Counted from the stretch's first letter, positions 1 through 7,232 are shown. The stretch: 11,761 nt of DNA from CAZMXP01 sp964570285 (GCA_964570285.1 CAZMXP010000086.1:1-11761); one strand, 5' to 3'. Translations and numbers: made by a program. Notes: generated by a model from the letters alone, not told the origin.

Positions 1-828
<828 letters not shown>

Positions 829-834
829 GCCGTC

Positions 835-1383
835 CTATCCCCGCACGGCGTAGAGGCCGCGCCGCAGCCGCTCCAGCCTCCGCCGGAGCGAACCGTCGAG
901 GACCTTGTCCCCGACCCTCACCACGAGCCCGCCCAGCACCCTGGGATCGAGCCGCTCGTGGATCTTCACTTTCTTGCCGGTCGCCCGCTCGAGGCGCGAG
1001 CGGATCTCGTCCGCGAGCTCGCTCCCGAGCGGCACCGCGGAGGTCACGTGCGCGTGCGCGCGCCCCTCCCGCAGGTCGCGGAACTTCTCGAACTCCGCGA
1101 TGATGTTGTCGAGGACCATCTCGCGCCGCTTGTCCACGAGCACGCTGAGCAGCCCCATGACGGGCCGGTCGAGCTTGCCCGCGAACGCCTTCGCGAGGAC
1201 CCGCTTCTTGACCGCGGGGTCGAGCCTCGGCGAGCCGAAGAACTCCCGGAAGGTGCGATCCCTGCCGAAGAGCTCGCGGACCGCCCCGAGGTCGTCCACG
1301 ATGCGCGACAGCGAGTTCCGCGCCGTGCCGAGGTCGAGCAGCGCCTCCGCGTAGACCCGCGCGACCGCCTGGGAGACGTTCAC
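835..1383 (-). CDS. atpH: ATP synthase F1 subunit delta
   Basis: Delta (OSCP-type) subunit, which ties the top of the F1 hexamer to the peripheral stalk formed by subunit b. It has 182 aa, the usual family length. It starts MNVSQAVARVYAEALLDLG, the typical helical N-terminal domain. Near residues 148-175 it has the conserved C-terminal signature LGGLVVRVGDKVLDGSLRRR. The start is GTG (1383-1381), overlapping the atpF stop as GTGA, with a GGAG about 8 nt upstream, so translation is probably coupled to atpF. The stop is TAG at 837-835, and atpA begins 6 nt later. Nothing unusual is seen in the protein. Confidence 0.96.
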   Translation of the reverse strand: MNVSQAVARVYAEALLDLGTARNSLSRIVDDLGAVRELFGRDRTFREFFGSPRLDPAVKKRVLAKAFAGKLDRPVMGLLSVLVDKRREMVLDNIIAEFEKFRDLREGRAHAHVTSAVPLGSELADEIRSRLERATGKKVKIHERLDPRVLGGLVVRVGDKVLDGSLRRRLERLRRGLYAVRG

Positions 1384-1892
1384 CGGAGCGTCTCCACCTC
1401 TCGGATCACCTGGGCGGCGAGCCGCCGGTGGTCCTCGCCCTTGATCTCGCGCTCGAGCACGCGGCCGGCCGCCTCGAGCGTCAGGTCCACCATCGCGCGC
1501 CGGAGCTCGTCGAGGGCCTTCGCGCGCTCGAGCGAGATCTCCTTCTTCGCGCGCTCGCGCTCCGCGCCGATCTCCGTCTGCGCCGCGGCCAGCGTCTCCT
1601 GCCGGATGCTCTCGGCGGTGGCGCGGCTCTCGGCGAGCAGCTTGCCCGCCTCCGCCCGCGCCTCCGCGAGCACGCTCTCCTGCATGCCGAGCAGCTCCCG
1701 CGCGCGCTTCTCCGCCTCCTGGGCCTTCTTGAGGCCCTCACGGATGCGGACCTCGCGCTCCTCCATCTTCTTGGCGAGCAGCGGCCAGGCCGCCTTGCTG
1801 AGCGCGAGGAGGGTGACGAAGAAGGTCACCCACGCCCAGCCGACGCTCCACCAGTTGATGTCGAGCGGATTGGCTTCCGCCAGAAGTCCCAT
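1380..1892 (-). CDS. atpF: ATP synthase F0 subunit b
   Basis: Peripheral-stalk subunit b, a single-pass membrane protein with a long cytoplasmic coiled coil that holds F1 static against the c-ring. It has 170 aa. A membrane helix spans roughly residues 14-40 (NWWSVGWAWVTFFVTLLALS), followed by a charged Ala/Glu/Arg/Lys-rich helix to the C terminus, as expected for b. The ATG at 1892-1890 lies 6 nt after the atpE stop. The bases before it (TAACGCGCC) carry no Shine-Dalgarno match, so re-initiation or coupling from atpE is inferred. The stop overlaps the atpH GTG by 4 nt. Only one b-type gene is present; no separate b' gene is seen between atpE and atpH. Confidence 0.95.
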   Translation of the reverse strand: MGLLAEANPLDINWWSVGWAWVTFFVTLLALSKAAWPLLAKKMEEREVRIREGLKKAQEAEKRARELLGMQESVLAEARAEAGKLLAESRATAESIRQETLAAAQTEIGAERERAKKEISLERAKALDELRRAMVDLTLEAAGRVLEREIKGEDHRRLAAQVIREVETLR

Positions 1893-1898
1893 GGCGCG

Positions 1899-2171
1899 TT
1901 AGCCGCCGATCGCCTTCGCGAGGGAGCCGTTGATGAGGAGGCAGACGACGACCGCGAAGAGGCAGACGCCTTCGATGAAGGCCGCGGTGATGATCGTGAC
2001 ACCGCGGATGTCCCCGGCGGCCTCGGGCTGGCGGGCGACCGACTCGCAGGCCGCGGCGGCGATCCGGCCGATGCCGATGGCCGCCGCGATGGCCGCGATG
2101 CCCGCGCCGACGCCGGCGCCGAAGAAGCCCCACTCGACATTCGTGACCGCAGCAAGAAGAGAGAAAAGCAT
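1899..2171 (-). CDS. atpE: ATP synthase F0 subunit c (proteolipid ring)
   Basis: Subunit c, the hairpin proteolipid that forms the ion-carrying rotor ring. It has 90 aa in two hydrophobic helices: a Gly/Ala-rich helix 1 (GAGVGAGIAAIAAAIGIG, about 18-35) and helix 2 (about 58-80). They are joined by the polar loop ARQPE at 46-50. The essential carboxylate is Glu67 in the stretch TAAFIEG. Aligned by the ARQPE loop to the Na+-binding c subunit of Ilyobacter, the Na+ ligands Gln32 and Ser66 fall on Ile34 and Gly68, so H+ coupling is inferred. The start ATG (2171-2169) has a strong SD, AGGAGA at 2183-2178, 6 nt upstream. This fits the high subunit copy number needed. The gap to atpB is 24 nt. Confidence 0.97.
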   Translation of the reverse strand: MLFSLLAAVTNVEWGFFGAGVGAGIAAIAAAIGIGRIAAAACESVARQPEAAGDIRGVTIITAAFIEGVCLFAVVVCLLINGSLAKAIGG

Positions 2172-2195
2172 GGACAGTCTCCTAAACCTGGAAAA

Positions 2196-2975
2196 TCAAT
2201 GTTCTTCCGCCACGGCCAAGCTGATGAAGATGGCCGTGAGGACGGTGAAGATGTAGGCCTGGATGAGCGCGACGAGCGTCTCGAACAGCATGATGAAGAG
2301 CATGAAGAGGAACGAGGACACCGTCGCGGCGCCCCCGACGAGGGCGTTGTGCGGGATGTGCGTGACCCCCCACAGGAAGCCGACGAGCACCGCGAGGATC
2401 GCGTGGCCGGCGGTCATGTTCGCGAAGAGGCGCACGGTGAGCGCGAAGGGCTTCGTCAGCAGGCCGATGAACTCGATGACGAAGATCAGCGGCCAGAGCC
2501 ACCAGGCGATGCCGTGGGGCACGAGGTGGAGCCAGTACTTGCCCCAGCCGTGCTGCTTCATGCCCGAGACCTGCACCATCAGGAAGGTGATGATCGCGAG
2601 CGCCATCGTGATGCTGATCCCGCCGGTGGCGGCCTTGCCCCACCAGTTCAGCGGCCAGGGCAGGAGCCCGAGCAGGTTGTTCACGAGGATGTAGAAGAAG
2701 AGCGTCCAGAAGAAGAAGAGGTACTTGCGCCCCTTCTCCTCCCCGAGCCAGGGGTAGACGATCTCGTCGCGCACCCAGACGAGCCCGACCTCGACCAGCG
2801 CGCTGAAGCCGCCGGGGGCCGCGTCCCGGGCGCGGATCGCGACGATCGAGAACCCGATGACCATGATCAGCGACACGAGGATCAGGAGCGCGTGGTGCTG
2901 CGTGAGCCACGGCCCGAGCAGCGGGGCGTCCACGAGGTGGCTGACGACGTCGCCGCCCGCGAGGAGCAGGTTCAT
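2196..2975 (-). CDS. atpB: ATP synthase F0 subunit a
   Basis: Membrane stator subunit a, which provides the two proton half-channels next to the c-ring. It has 259 aa and several hydrophobic segments, about 27-47, 84-107, 120-137, 160-177, 190-204 and 218-255. The family signature FALTVRLFANMTAGH is at 178-191 and contains the essential Arg182 (equivalent to E. coli Arg210). A second conserved helix, LVALIQAYIFTVL, carries Gln239. The start is ATG at 2975-2973, overlapping the atpI stop as ATGA, with a strong AGGAGG 8 nt upstream. The open frame extends further 5' to 3263, but that extension lies over atpI in another frame and has no membrane-protein character, so the internal ATG is chosen. 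Confidence 0.96.
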   Translation of the reverse strand: MNLLLAGGDVVSHLVDAPLLGPWLTQHHALLILVSLIMVIGFSIVAIRARDAAPGGFSALVEVGLVWVRDEIVYPWLGEEKGRKYLFFFWTLFFYILVNNLLGLLPWPLNWWGKAATGGISITMALAIITFLMVQVSGMKQHGWGKYWLHLVPHGIAWWLWPLIFVIEFIGLLTKPFALTVRLFANMTAGHAILAVLVGFLWGVTHIPHNALVGGAATVSSFLFMLFIMLFETLVALIQAYIFTVLTAIFISLAVAEEH

Positions 2976-3358
2976 GCGAGCTGCCTCCTGCGCGCCGACG
3001 ACCCGGAGATCATCCGCACCTCCACGGCAAGGAAGACGAAGAAGAAGGCGAAGAAGGCGATCGCGAAGGCCATCGGGTTCACCGACGATCCGCGCTGGAA
3101 CCAGAGCATCAGCACGACCAGCGCGAGCAGCCGGAGGAAGAACCCCCCGAGCATCGTGCGGAGGGCCGCCGCGGGGCCCTTGCGGAGCGCGGATCGCGTC
3201 GCGTAGTAGCCGAGCACGAGGTTGGCGACCCCCAGGGCGGCGCCCGCGCCGACGCCGATCCACGCGGCGCGGTCGAGCGGCACGAACCGCCAGAACGCCA
3301 CCCCGAGCAGGGCGATCAGCCCTGCCGGCACGAGGAACGCCACCATTCCGGTCTTCAC
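2972..3358 (-). CDS. atpI: ATP synthase accessory membrane protein AtpI (ATP_synt_I family)
   Basis: Small membrane protein of 128 aa with four predicted membrane helices, at about 6-25, 32-52, 69-88 and 95-114. It has a short basic C-terminal tail (SSARRRQLA). AtpI-family proteins sit at the head of atp operons and are thought to aid c-ring assembly or F0 stability. That role is family knowledge; here the call rests on topology, the NLVLGYYATRSALRKG loop pattern and position directly before atpB. The start is GTG at 3358-3356, overlapping the atpZ stop as GTGA. An ATG four codons later (3346-3344) is an alternative. Its stop TGA overlaps the atpB ATG. Divergence within this family is high, so the family name is less certain than the gene. 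Confidence 0.8.
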   Translation of the reverse strand: MKTGMVAFLVPAGLIALLGVAFWRFVPLDRAAWIGVGAGAALGVANLVLGYYATRSALRKGPAAALRTMLGGFFLRLLALVVLMLWFQRGSSVNPMAFAIAFFAFFFVFLAVEVRMISGSSARRRQLA

Positions 3359-3591
3359 TTCCGCTTCTCGATCCGCGACACCTGCATCACGATGCTCGTC
3401 ATCCCGCCTATGGCCCCGAGCAAGGCGCCGAGGATCGTGAAGAGGGGGCTCAGCGAGGGGATCTTCGCGTCGAGCCAGAGGCCCCCGAACGTGAAGAGCA
3501 CCACGACGATGCCGAGCTGCGCCCCGGCGCTCGCGTAGCGCAGGTAACGCCTTTCTTTACGATTCGCGCCGTCCCGGGGAGCAGCGATCAC
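3355..3591 (-). CDS. atpZ: AtpZ-type small membrane protein, first gene of atp operon
   Basis: A 78-aa protein matching the AtpZ/ATPase_gene1 type: a basic N terminus (RKERRYLRYASAGAQLG), then two membrane helices at about 22-42 and 48-71, then a basic tail (RIEKRK). AtpZ proteins are linked to AtpI and to F0 function or cation handling; the exact role here is not shown. The start is GTG at 3591-3589 with AGGGGG at 3600-3595, though the 3-nt spacer is short. The frame stays open upstream to 3813. The promoter at 3641-3613 would lie inside that extension, and the extra residues are low-complexity Arg/Pro/Ser-rich. The short form is therefore preferred, giving an mRNA leader of only about 15 nt. 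Confidence 0.83.
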   Translation of the reverse strand: MIAAPRDGANRKERRYLRYASAGAQLGIVVVLFTFGGLWLDAKIPSLSPLFTILGALLGAIGGMTSIVMQVSRIEKRK

Positions 3592-3612
3592 GCACCCCCT
3601 GAAAGACGCCGG

Positions 3613-3641
3613 AGGATAAGCGCACAGGCCCCCGCTCTCAA
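3613..3641 (-). promoter_or_regulatory. Sigma70-type promoter of the atp operon
   Basis: Reading the minus strand, the -35 is TTGAGA (3641-3636, 5 of 6 consensus bases), the spacer is exactly 17 bp, and the -10 is TATCCT (3618-3613, 4 of 6). Transcription would begin near 3606, about 15 nt before the atpZ GTG. It is the only good match found just upstream of the operon. Its architecture resembles that of the promoter at 7069-7097. Seen in sequence; activity is inferred. Confidence 0.6.
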
Positions 3642-3836
3642 GGATTCGGCCCGCGCGGCCCCCCCTGTGCCACGAGGGGGTCCAAGTCTCGAAGGGTCTT
3701 CGGGTTTCTTGGGCGAACGCGCTCGGAGGCGCGCGAAGATGTTGCCGCTGGCTCCTTTCAGCGTGCGATGGCACGCCCAATGCCACCGGGAACTGCGCGG
3801 TGCGGTCTACCACAGCCTTCGTCTTGAGCTTGGAAG

Positions 3837-3932
3837 AAGGAACCGAGGAACCGAGGAAGAGGCGGATTCGACCAACCGAGTCCCGGAGTGCTCCCCTCTG
3901 CTCTCATGGGTTCCTCCCTTCCTGGGTTCCTT
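3837..3932. repeat. Imperfect inverted repeat with purine-rich AGGAACC units
   Basis: Arms of 22 bases at 3837-3858 and 3911-3932 are reverse complements at 19 of 22 positions, separated by 52 bases. The left arm is itself a short tandem of the 8-mer GAGGAACC (AAGGAACC, GAGGAACC, GAGGAA). The right arm repeats GGGTTCCT. No T tract follows either arm and no coding function is visible. It could be a transcript hairpin, a dispersed intergenic repeat or the footprint of a small non-autonomous element. The two copies of GGGTTCCT on one side and AGGAACC on the other make chance less likely, but the family cannot be named. Confidence 0.55.
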
Positions 3933-4123
3933 ATCAAATCCGCTGCCCTCGATCCGGATCGCCCGATGGCCGTCGCGAAGGCGCCCGGCGCCCGGTGCTT
4001 GCGCTACTGGCTGGCGATCTGCCGCGGTGGAGGGGAGACACACGCAGCCCTTCGCCCCGCGCGCGTCACGAGGATCCGGCAGCTCACTAGGCGCAGCGCG
4101 GCGTTCGTCCGTCGCCCCTTTGG

Positions 4124-4152
4124 TTGCGGCGTGGAGCCGCGCTGCGTACATT
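4124..4152 (+). promoter_or_regulatory. Candidate promoter of the methyltransferase gene, giving a leaderless mRNA
   Basis: TTGCGG (4124-4129, 3 of 6 to consensus), a 17-bp spacer and TACATT (4147-4152, TAnnnT type) lie directly before the GTG at 4159. Only the six bases CGGGTC separate the -10 hexamer from the start codon, so transcription would begin at or next to the GTG. No Shine-Dalgarno sequence is present, which agrees with a leaderless transcript. The -35 is weak; the support is mainly the -10 position and its likeness to the arrangement at 9293-9307. Confidence 0.4.
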
Positions 4153-4158
4153 CGGGTC

Positions 4159-4950
4159 GTGCAGCACGTCCCCTGCGACCTCTGCGGTGCCGACCGCGCG
4201 GAGCCGCGCCTCAGGAAAGACGCGTGGACGATCGTCCGCTGCCCGGAGTGCTCCCTCGTCTACCTGGATCCGCGCCCCGAGCCCGAGGTCATCGAGCGGG
4301 ACTTCGACTGGTTCCGCCACTCGCCGCTGCAGACCGGCGCGCGGCGCAAGGTCGAGTCCCCGGTCCGCCGCCTGCTGCGCCGCCTGCGCGGCAAGGGGCT
4401 CCTCCGCCGCAAGCGGCGCGAGGAGGTCGTGCTCGGCCGCATCCGCGAGTACGTGCCGCGAGGCCGCTTCCTCGACGTCGGCTGCGGCGACGGCTTCATG
4501 GTCGCGGCGATGGAGGAGGCGGGCTACGAGGCGCACGGGCTCGACATCTCGGAGGGTGCCGTGGCCTACGCCCACTCCCTCGGCCGCACGACGGTGCGGA
4601 AGGGGACGATCCAGAACGCCCCCTTCCCCCCCTCGCACTTCGACGTGCTGCTGCTGATGAGCTACCTCGAGCACGAGCACTTCCCCACCGCGGCGGTCAC
4701 GAAGGCGCGAGACCTGCTCAGGCCCGGCGGCTGCCTCTTCGTGAAGGTGCCCCACTACGGCTGCTGGAACCGACGCCTCATGGGCCGGGGCTGGTCGGGC
4801 TACTTCTTCCCGCAGCACCTCTACTACTTCACGCCAAAGACGATCGGCGCGCTCTTCGAGAAGTGCGGGCTCACCGTCGTGCGCAACGGCTTCTGGGACC
4901 ACGTCCCGCTGAGCGACGTCCTCTGGGCCACGGCCCGGCGGCCGGGATGA
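4159..4950 (+). CDS. Class I SAM-dependent methyltransferase with N-terminal zinc-ribbon motif
   Basis: Predicted soluble methyltransferase of 263 aa. Residues 6-31 hold two CxxC pairs (C6, C9, C28, C31) in the context PCDLCG...RCPECSLVYLDPRP. This is the zinc-ribbon-like head seen on many Methyltransf_23-type enzymes. An Arg/Lys-rich linker (about 60-90) precedes the Rossmann fold. SAM motif I is FLDVGCGDG at 104-112, followed by the acidic GLDIS at the end of strand 2. The post-motif DLLRPGG...VKVPHY is also typical. Such enzymes often act in glycan, lipid or natural-product pathways; the substrate cannot be deduced and no pathway neighbours are present. The GTG at 4159 is chosen because it lies immediately before the cysteine motif; the frame is open far upstream, so TTG starts further 5' are possible. 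It stands alone, convergent with the EF-G-like gene. Confidence 0.85.
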   Translation: MQHVPCDLCGADRAEPRLRKDAWTIVRCPECSLVYLDPRPEPEVIERDFDWFRHSPLQTGARRKVESPVRRLLRRLRGKGLLRRKRREEVVLGRIREYVPRGRFLDVGCGDGFMVAAMEEAGYEAHGLDISEGAVAYAHSLGRTTVRKGTIQNAPFPPSHFDVLLLMSYLEHEHFPTAAVTKARDLLRPGGCLFVKVPHYGCWNRRLMGRGWSGYFFPQHLYYFTPKTIGALFEKCGLTVVRNGFWDHVPLSDVLWATARRPG

Positions 4951-5003
4951 GGGGGGGCGCGGGGGGGAGGGCGGCGGCGGGTTGCCCCCGCGCCCCCCCT
5001 CAT
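4947..5003. terminator. Perfect 19-bp inverted repeat spanning both convergent stop codons
   Basis: Arms 4947-4965 and 4985-5003 are perfect reverse complements, with a 19-nt G/C-rich loop. Each arm begins ATGA, so the TGA stop of the methyltransferase (4948-4950) and the TGA stop of the EF-G-like gene (5002-5000, minus strand) occupy matching positions in the two arms. The stem is almost entirely G-C and would be very stable in either transcript. There is no T tract on either side, so classical intrinsic termination is not assured. A bidirectional terminator or 3'-end protecting hairpin is the likeliest role. Confidence 0.6.
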
Positions 5004-6997
5004 TCGTCGTCGGCCTGCTTCTTCTGCGCCTGGAACTTCGCGATGACCCCCTGGGCGATGTGGGCCGGCACCACGTCGTAGTGGTCGAAGTCCATCGTGA
5101 AGGAGCCCTCGCCGTGGGTCATCGAGCGCAGGTTGGTCGAGTAGGTCTGCATCTCGCTCAGCGGGGCGTGCGCCTTGATGACCTGGTGGTCGCCCACGGT
5201 GTCCATGCCGGTGATGCGGGCGCGGCGGCTGTTCAGGTCGCCGGTGATGTCGCCCATGTACTTCGACGGGATCTCGATGCCCACGTTCATGACCGGCTCG
5301 AGCAGCACCGGTCGCGCCTTGTTGAACGCCTCGGTGAAGGCGTTTCGGCCCGCGATGATGAACGCGATCTCCTTGCTGTCCACGTCGTGGTACTTGCCGT
5401 CGTAGACGGAGACGCGGATGTCCACGAGCTTGCAGCCCGAGAGGATCCCCTCCGCCATGCGCTGCCGGACGCCCTTCTCGATGGCGGGGATGAACTGCTT
5501 CGGGATGCTGCCGCCGACCGTGGCGTCGACGTAGTCGAGCGGTTCGGGCGAGCCGCGGGGCAGCGGCTCCACCCGCAGGTAGACCTCGCCGAACTGCCCG
5601 GCACCGCCGCTCTGCTTCTTGTGGCGGTAGTGGCCCTCGGCCTTCCCGGTGATCGTCTCGAGGTAGGGGATCTTCGGGATGCTCGTCTCGACCTCGACCC
5701 CCGCCCTCGCGAGCCGCTTCAGCATGATGTCGAGGTGGAGCGTCGAGAGGCCGTTCAGCACGAGTTCGTGGGTGTCGGTGGACCGCGCGTACCGGAGGCA
5801 GGGGTCGGCCCCCGTGACGCGGCCGAGTTCGCGGCCGATCTTCGCCTCGTCGCCTCGCGCCTTCGGGGCGAGGGCGAGCCCGACCATCGGCGTCGGCAGC
5901 CGGACGAGGCGCAGCCGCACCGGATGGCCGGGGGCGTGGATCGTGTCGCCCACCTCGACGTCGTCGATCTTCGGCAGCGCGATCAGGGCCCCCGCGGGGG
6001 CGTCGGAGAGGTCGGACTTCTGCGGCCCCTGGTAGCGCGACATGTGGCCGATCTTGATCGTCGCGTCGGTGCGGGCCACCACGGCGGTGTCCCCGCTCCT
6101 GAGCGTGCCCCGGAAGATGCGCAGGAACGCGAGCTTGCCCGCCTGGCGGTCGAAGGTGACCTTGAAGCAGAGGCCGAGGAAGGGGCCATCCTGCGTGCAG
6201 GCGATCTCGTTGCCGTCGACGTCCTGGATCGTCCGGCCCACCGGGGCGGGGCCGAAGGCGGCGAGGAACTCGAGCAGCCCGCGGACGCCGATGCCCTTGT
6301 CGGCGCAGGTGTGGAAGACGGGGACGAGCGTCCCCGCGCGGAGCGCGAGGGGGATCGCGCGCTGCAGGTCCCCGTCGCTGATCTCCCCCGCTTCGAGGTA
6401 CTTCTCCATCAGCGCCTCGTCGGCCTCCACCGCCGCCTCGACGAAGGCCTCCTTCCGCTCCGGGGCGTCGTGGAAGATCGAGCGGACCGCCTTCATGGCG
6501 GGCCCGAACTTGTCGGGGATCGTGACGACCTTGGCGGCGAGGCCGCAGAGCTCCTCGATGCCGCGATCGAGCGCCTCGAGGTTGATGTTCTCCATGTCGC
6601 ACCGGTTCACGACGAGCACGCAGGGGATGCCCCGCTCCTTCGCGGCATGGAAGGTCCGGCGCGTGTTGAGGGCGACGCCGTCGTAGGCGTTGATCACGAT
6701 GACCGCGCAGTCGACGGCGTCGATCGCGCGCAGCACCTGCCCGAGGAAGTCGGGGTAGCCGGGAGTGTCGAGGATGTGGAACTGCCGGTCCTGGAAGGTG
6801 GCGTGCAGCAGCGCCGTGTCGATGCTGTGGCCCCGCTCCTTCTCGTCGTCCGCGAAGTCGCTGACGGTGTTCTTGTCCTGGATCGTGCCCTGCCTGCTCG
6901 TGGCCCCGGCGACGAAGAGCATCGCTTCGGCGAGCGTCGTCTTTCCCGAGCCGCCGTGGCCCACCAGCGCGATGGTTCTGAGGTCGGGTCCCGGCAT
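5000..6997 (-). CDS. fusA: Elongation factor G-like translational GTPase (EF-G2/FusA2 type)
   Basis: Ribosome-associated GTPase of the EF-G family, 665 aa, a little shorter than the usual 690-700. The P-loop is GHGGSGKT (13-20, Lys19). Domains II to V follow, including the domain IV stretches KKQSGGAGQFGEV and GGSIPKQFIPAIEKGVR and a domain V ending GEGSFTMDFDHYDVVP. Three G-domain motifs differ from canonical EF-G. Switch I reads ERGHSI instead of ERGITI. Switch II reads DTPGYPDF, with Tyr81 at the catalytic His position. The guanine motif is NRCD (130-133) instead of NKxD. The DTPGY form is known to me from mycobacterial FusA2-like proteins, so this is probably the paralogous class and not the main translocase. 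The ATG at 6997 has GAGGAG at 7011-7006, 8 nt upstream. It is transcribed alone, not within an rpsL/rpsG/tuf cluster. Confidence 0.9.
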   Translation of the reverse strand: MPGPDLRTIALVGHGGSGKTTLAEAMLFVAGATSRQGTIQDKNTVSDFADDEKERGHSIDTALLHATFQDRQFHILDTPGYPDFLGQVLRAIDAVDCAVIVINAYDGVALNTRRTFHAAKERGIPCVLVVNRCDMENINLEALDRGIEELCGLAAKVVTIPDKFGPAMKAVRSIFHDAPERKEAFVEAAVEADEALMEKYLEAGEISDGDLQRAIPLALRAGTLVPVFHTCADKGIGVRGLLEFLAAFGPAPVGRTIQDVDGNEIACTQDGPFLGLCFKVTFDRQAGKLAFLRIFRGTLRSGDTAVVARTDATIKIGHMSRYQGPQKSDLSDAPAGALIALPKIDDVEVGDTIHAPGHPVRLRLVRLPTPMVGLALAPKARGDEAKIGRELGRVTGADPCLRYARSTDTHELVLNGLSTLHLDIMLKRLARAGVEVETSIPKIPYLETITGKAEGHYRHKKQSGGAGQFGEVYLRVEPLPRGSPEPLDYVDATVGGSIPKQFIPAIEKGVRQRMAEGILSGCKLVDIRVSVYDGKYHDVDSKEIAFIIAGRNAFTEAFNKARPVLLEPVMNVGIEIPSKYMGDITGDLNSRRARITGMDTVGDHQVIKAHAPLSEMQTYSTNLRSMTHGEGSFTMDFDHYDVVPAHIAQGVIAKFQAQKKQADDE

Positions 6998-7028
6998 GCT
7001 GGGTTCTCCTCGTCGGCGACAAGCCCCT

Positions 7029-7056
7029 CCTCCGGGCCCGAAAAGCCGCGCGGAGG
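7029..7056 (-). promoter_or_regulatory. Possible hairpin in the EF-G-like mRNA leader
   Basis: In the minus-strand leader, CCTCCG (7056-7051) can pair with CGGAGG (7034-7029). A further GGC/GCC pairing can form inside, around a TTTTCGG loop. It lies between the predicted transcription start near 7062 and the SD at 7011-7006. The distal arm extends into a second AGGAGG-like run that is too far from the ATG to serve as its SD. A role in translational control is only a possibility. Confidence 0.25.
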
Positions 7057-7068
7057 AAGGGCAAGCGG

Positions 7069-7097
7069 ACGATAACGAGCCCGCGCAGCCCGGTCAA
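7069..7097 (-). promoter_or_regulatory. Sigma70-type promoter of the EF-G-like gene
   Basis: On the minus strand, TTGACC (7097-7092, 5 of 6), a 17-bp spacer and TATCGT (7074-7069, 4 of 6) lie about 70 nt before the ATG at 6997. This gives a leader of about 65 nt with a strong SD. It closely parallels the atp promoter at 3613-3641 (TTGAGA, 17 bp, TATCCT). The match is seen directly; activity is inferred. Confidence 0.6.
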
Positions 7098-7190
7098 GGG
7101 TGGGATCTGGAGCCTTTTGGCATGGGTTGTGCTAGCTGGGCCGCCGCTCCCGCCTCGACCGATATAGAGCATGAAGACGGGGTCGCCAAG

Positions 7191-7220
7191 GTGTCATCCC
7201 TGGACCCCGAGGCTTAGAAT
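7191..7220 (+). promoter_or_regulatory. Candidate promoter of the ABC exporter gene
   Basis: GTGTCA (7191-7196, 4 of 6), an 18-bp spacer and TAGAAT (7215-7220, 5 of 6) precede the ATG at 7233. Transcription would start near 7227, leaving a leader of only about 6 nt. The 12 bases between the -10 and the ATG carry no SD. The TAG of the -10 hexamer is also an in-frame stop for the downstream gene, so the coding region cannot begin upstream of it. Confidence 0.45.
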
Positions 7221-7232
7221 CGCCCGCAATTC

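Larger units (their letters stand above)
3592..4158. other. Intergenic region between atpZ and the methyltransferase gene
   Basis: This 567-nt gap holds no convincing gene; the open frames crossing it are Arg/Pro/Ser-rich and lack family features. It holds the atp promoter (3613-3641), the imperfect inverted repeat 3837-3932 and the proposed methyltransferase promoter (4124-4152). Two small hairpins also lie upstream of the atp promoter. One is CCCCCT/AGGGGG (3661-3666 with 3675-3680, 8-nt loop). The other is GCGTGC-GATG-GCACGC (3761-3776). Neither is followed by a T tract on either strand. About 3830-3940 is visibly richer in A/T and purine tracts than the surrounding coding DNA. The part from 3940 to 4120 shows nothing specific. 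Confidence 0.6.

Noticed and set aside
3592..3813. N-terminal extension of atpZ by 74 codons to an upstream start
   Set aside because: It would place the best promoter inside the gene, adds Arg/Pro-rich residues absent from the family, and a GTG with a purine-rich site exists at 3591.
3957..4019. GATCGCC / GGCGATC inverted repeat with a 49-nt loop
   Set aside because: Only 7 bp with a long loop in GC-rich DNA; expected by chance.
3807..4151. Minus-strand open frame of 114 codons in the intergenic region
   Set aside because: It has no SD, no domain and no membrane or signal features, and it crosses the inverted repeat; composition looks random.
2857..4158. N-terminal extension of the methyltransferase frame far upstream
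   Set aside because: It overlaps atpB, atpI and atpZ on the other strand and is low complexity; the enzyme's zinc-ribbon head begins right after the GTG at 4159.
5988..6001. 14-bp palindrome GCCCCCGCGGGGGC
   Set aside because: It lies inside a conserved part of the EF-G-like gene and is explained by Pro-Ala-Gly codons; it differs from the G7-CGC-G7 motif.
4982..7075. Plus-strand open frame of 697 codons opposite the EF-G-like gene
   Set aside because: It is a mirror of a conserved gene, with low-complexity Arg/Val/Asp-rich composition and no motif.
7162..7168. ATATAGA stretch as a -10 element for the exporter gene
   Set aside because: No -35 at a suitable distance, and it is further from the start than the better TAGAAT at 7215-7220.
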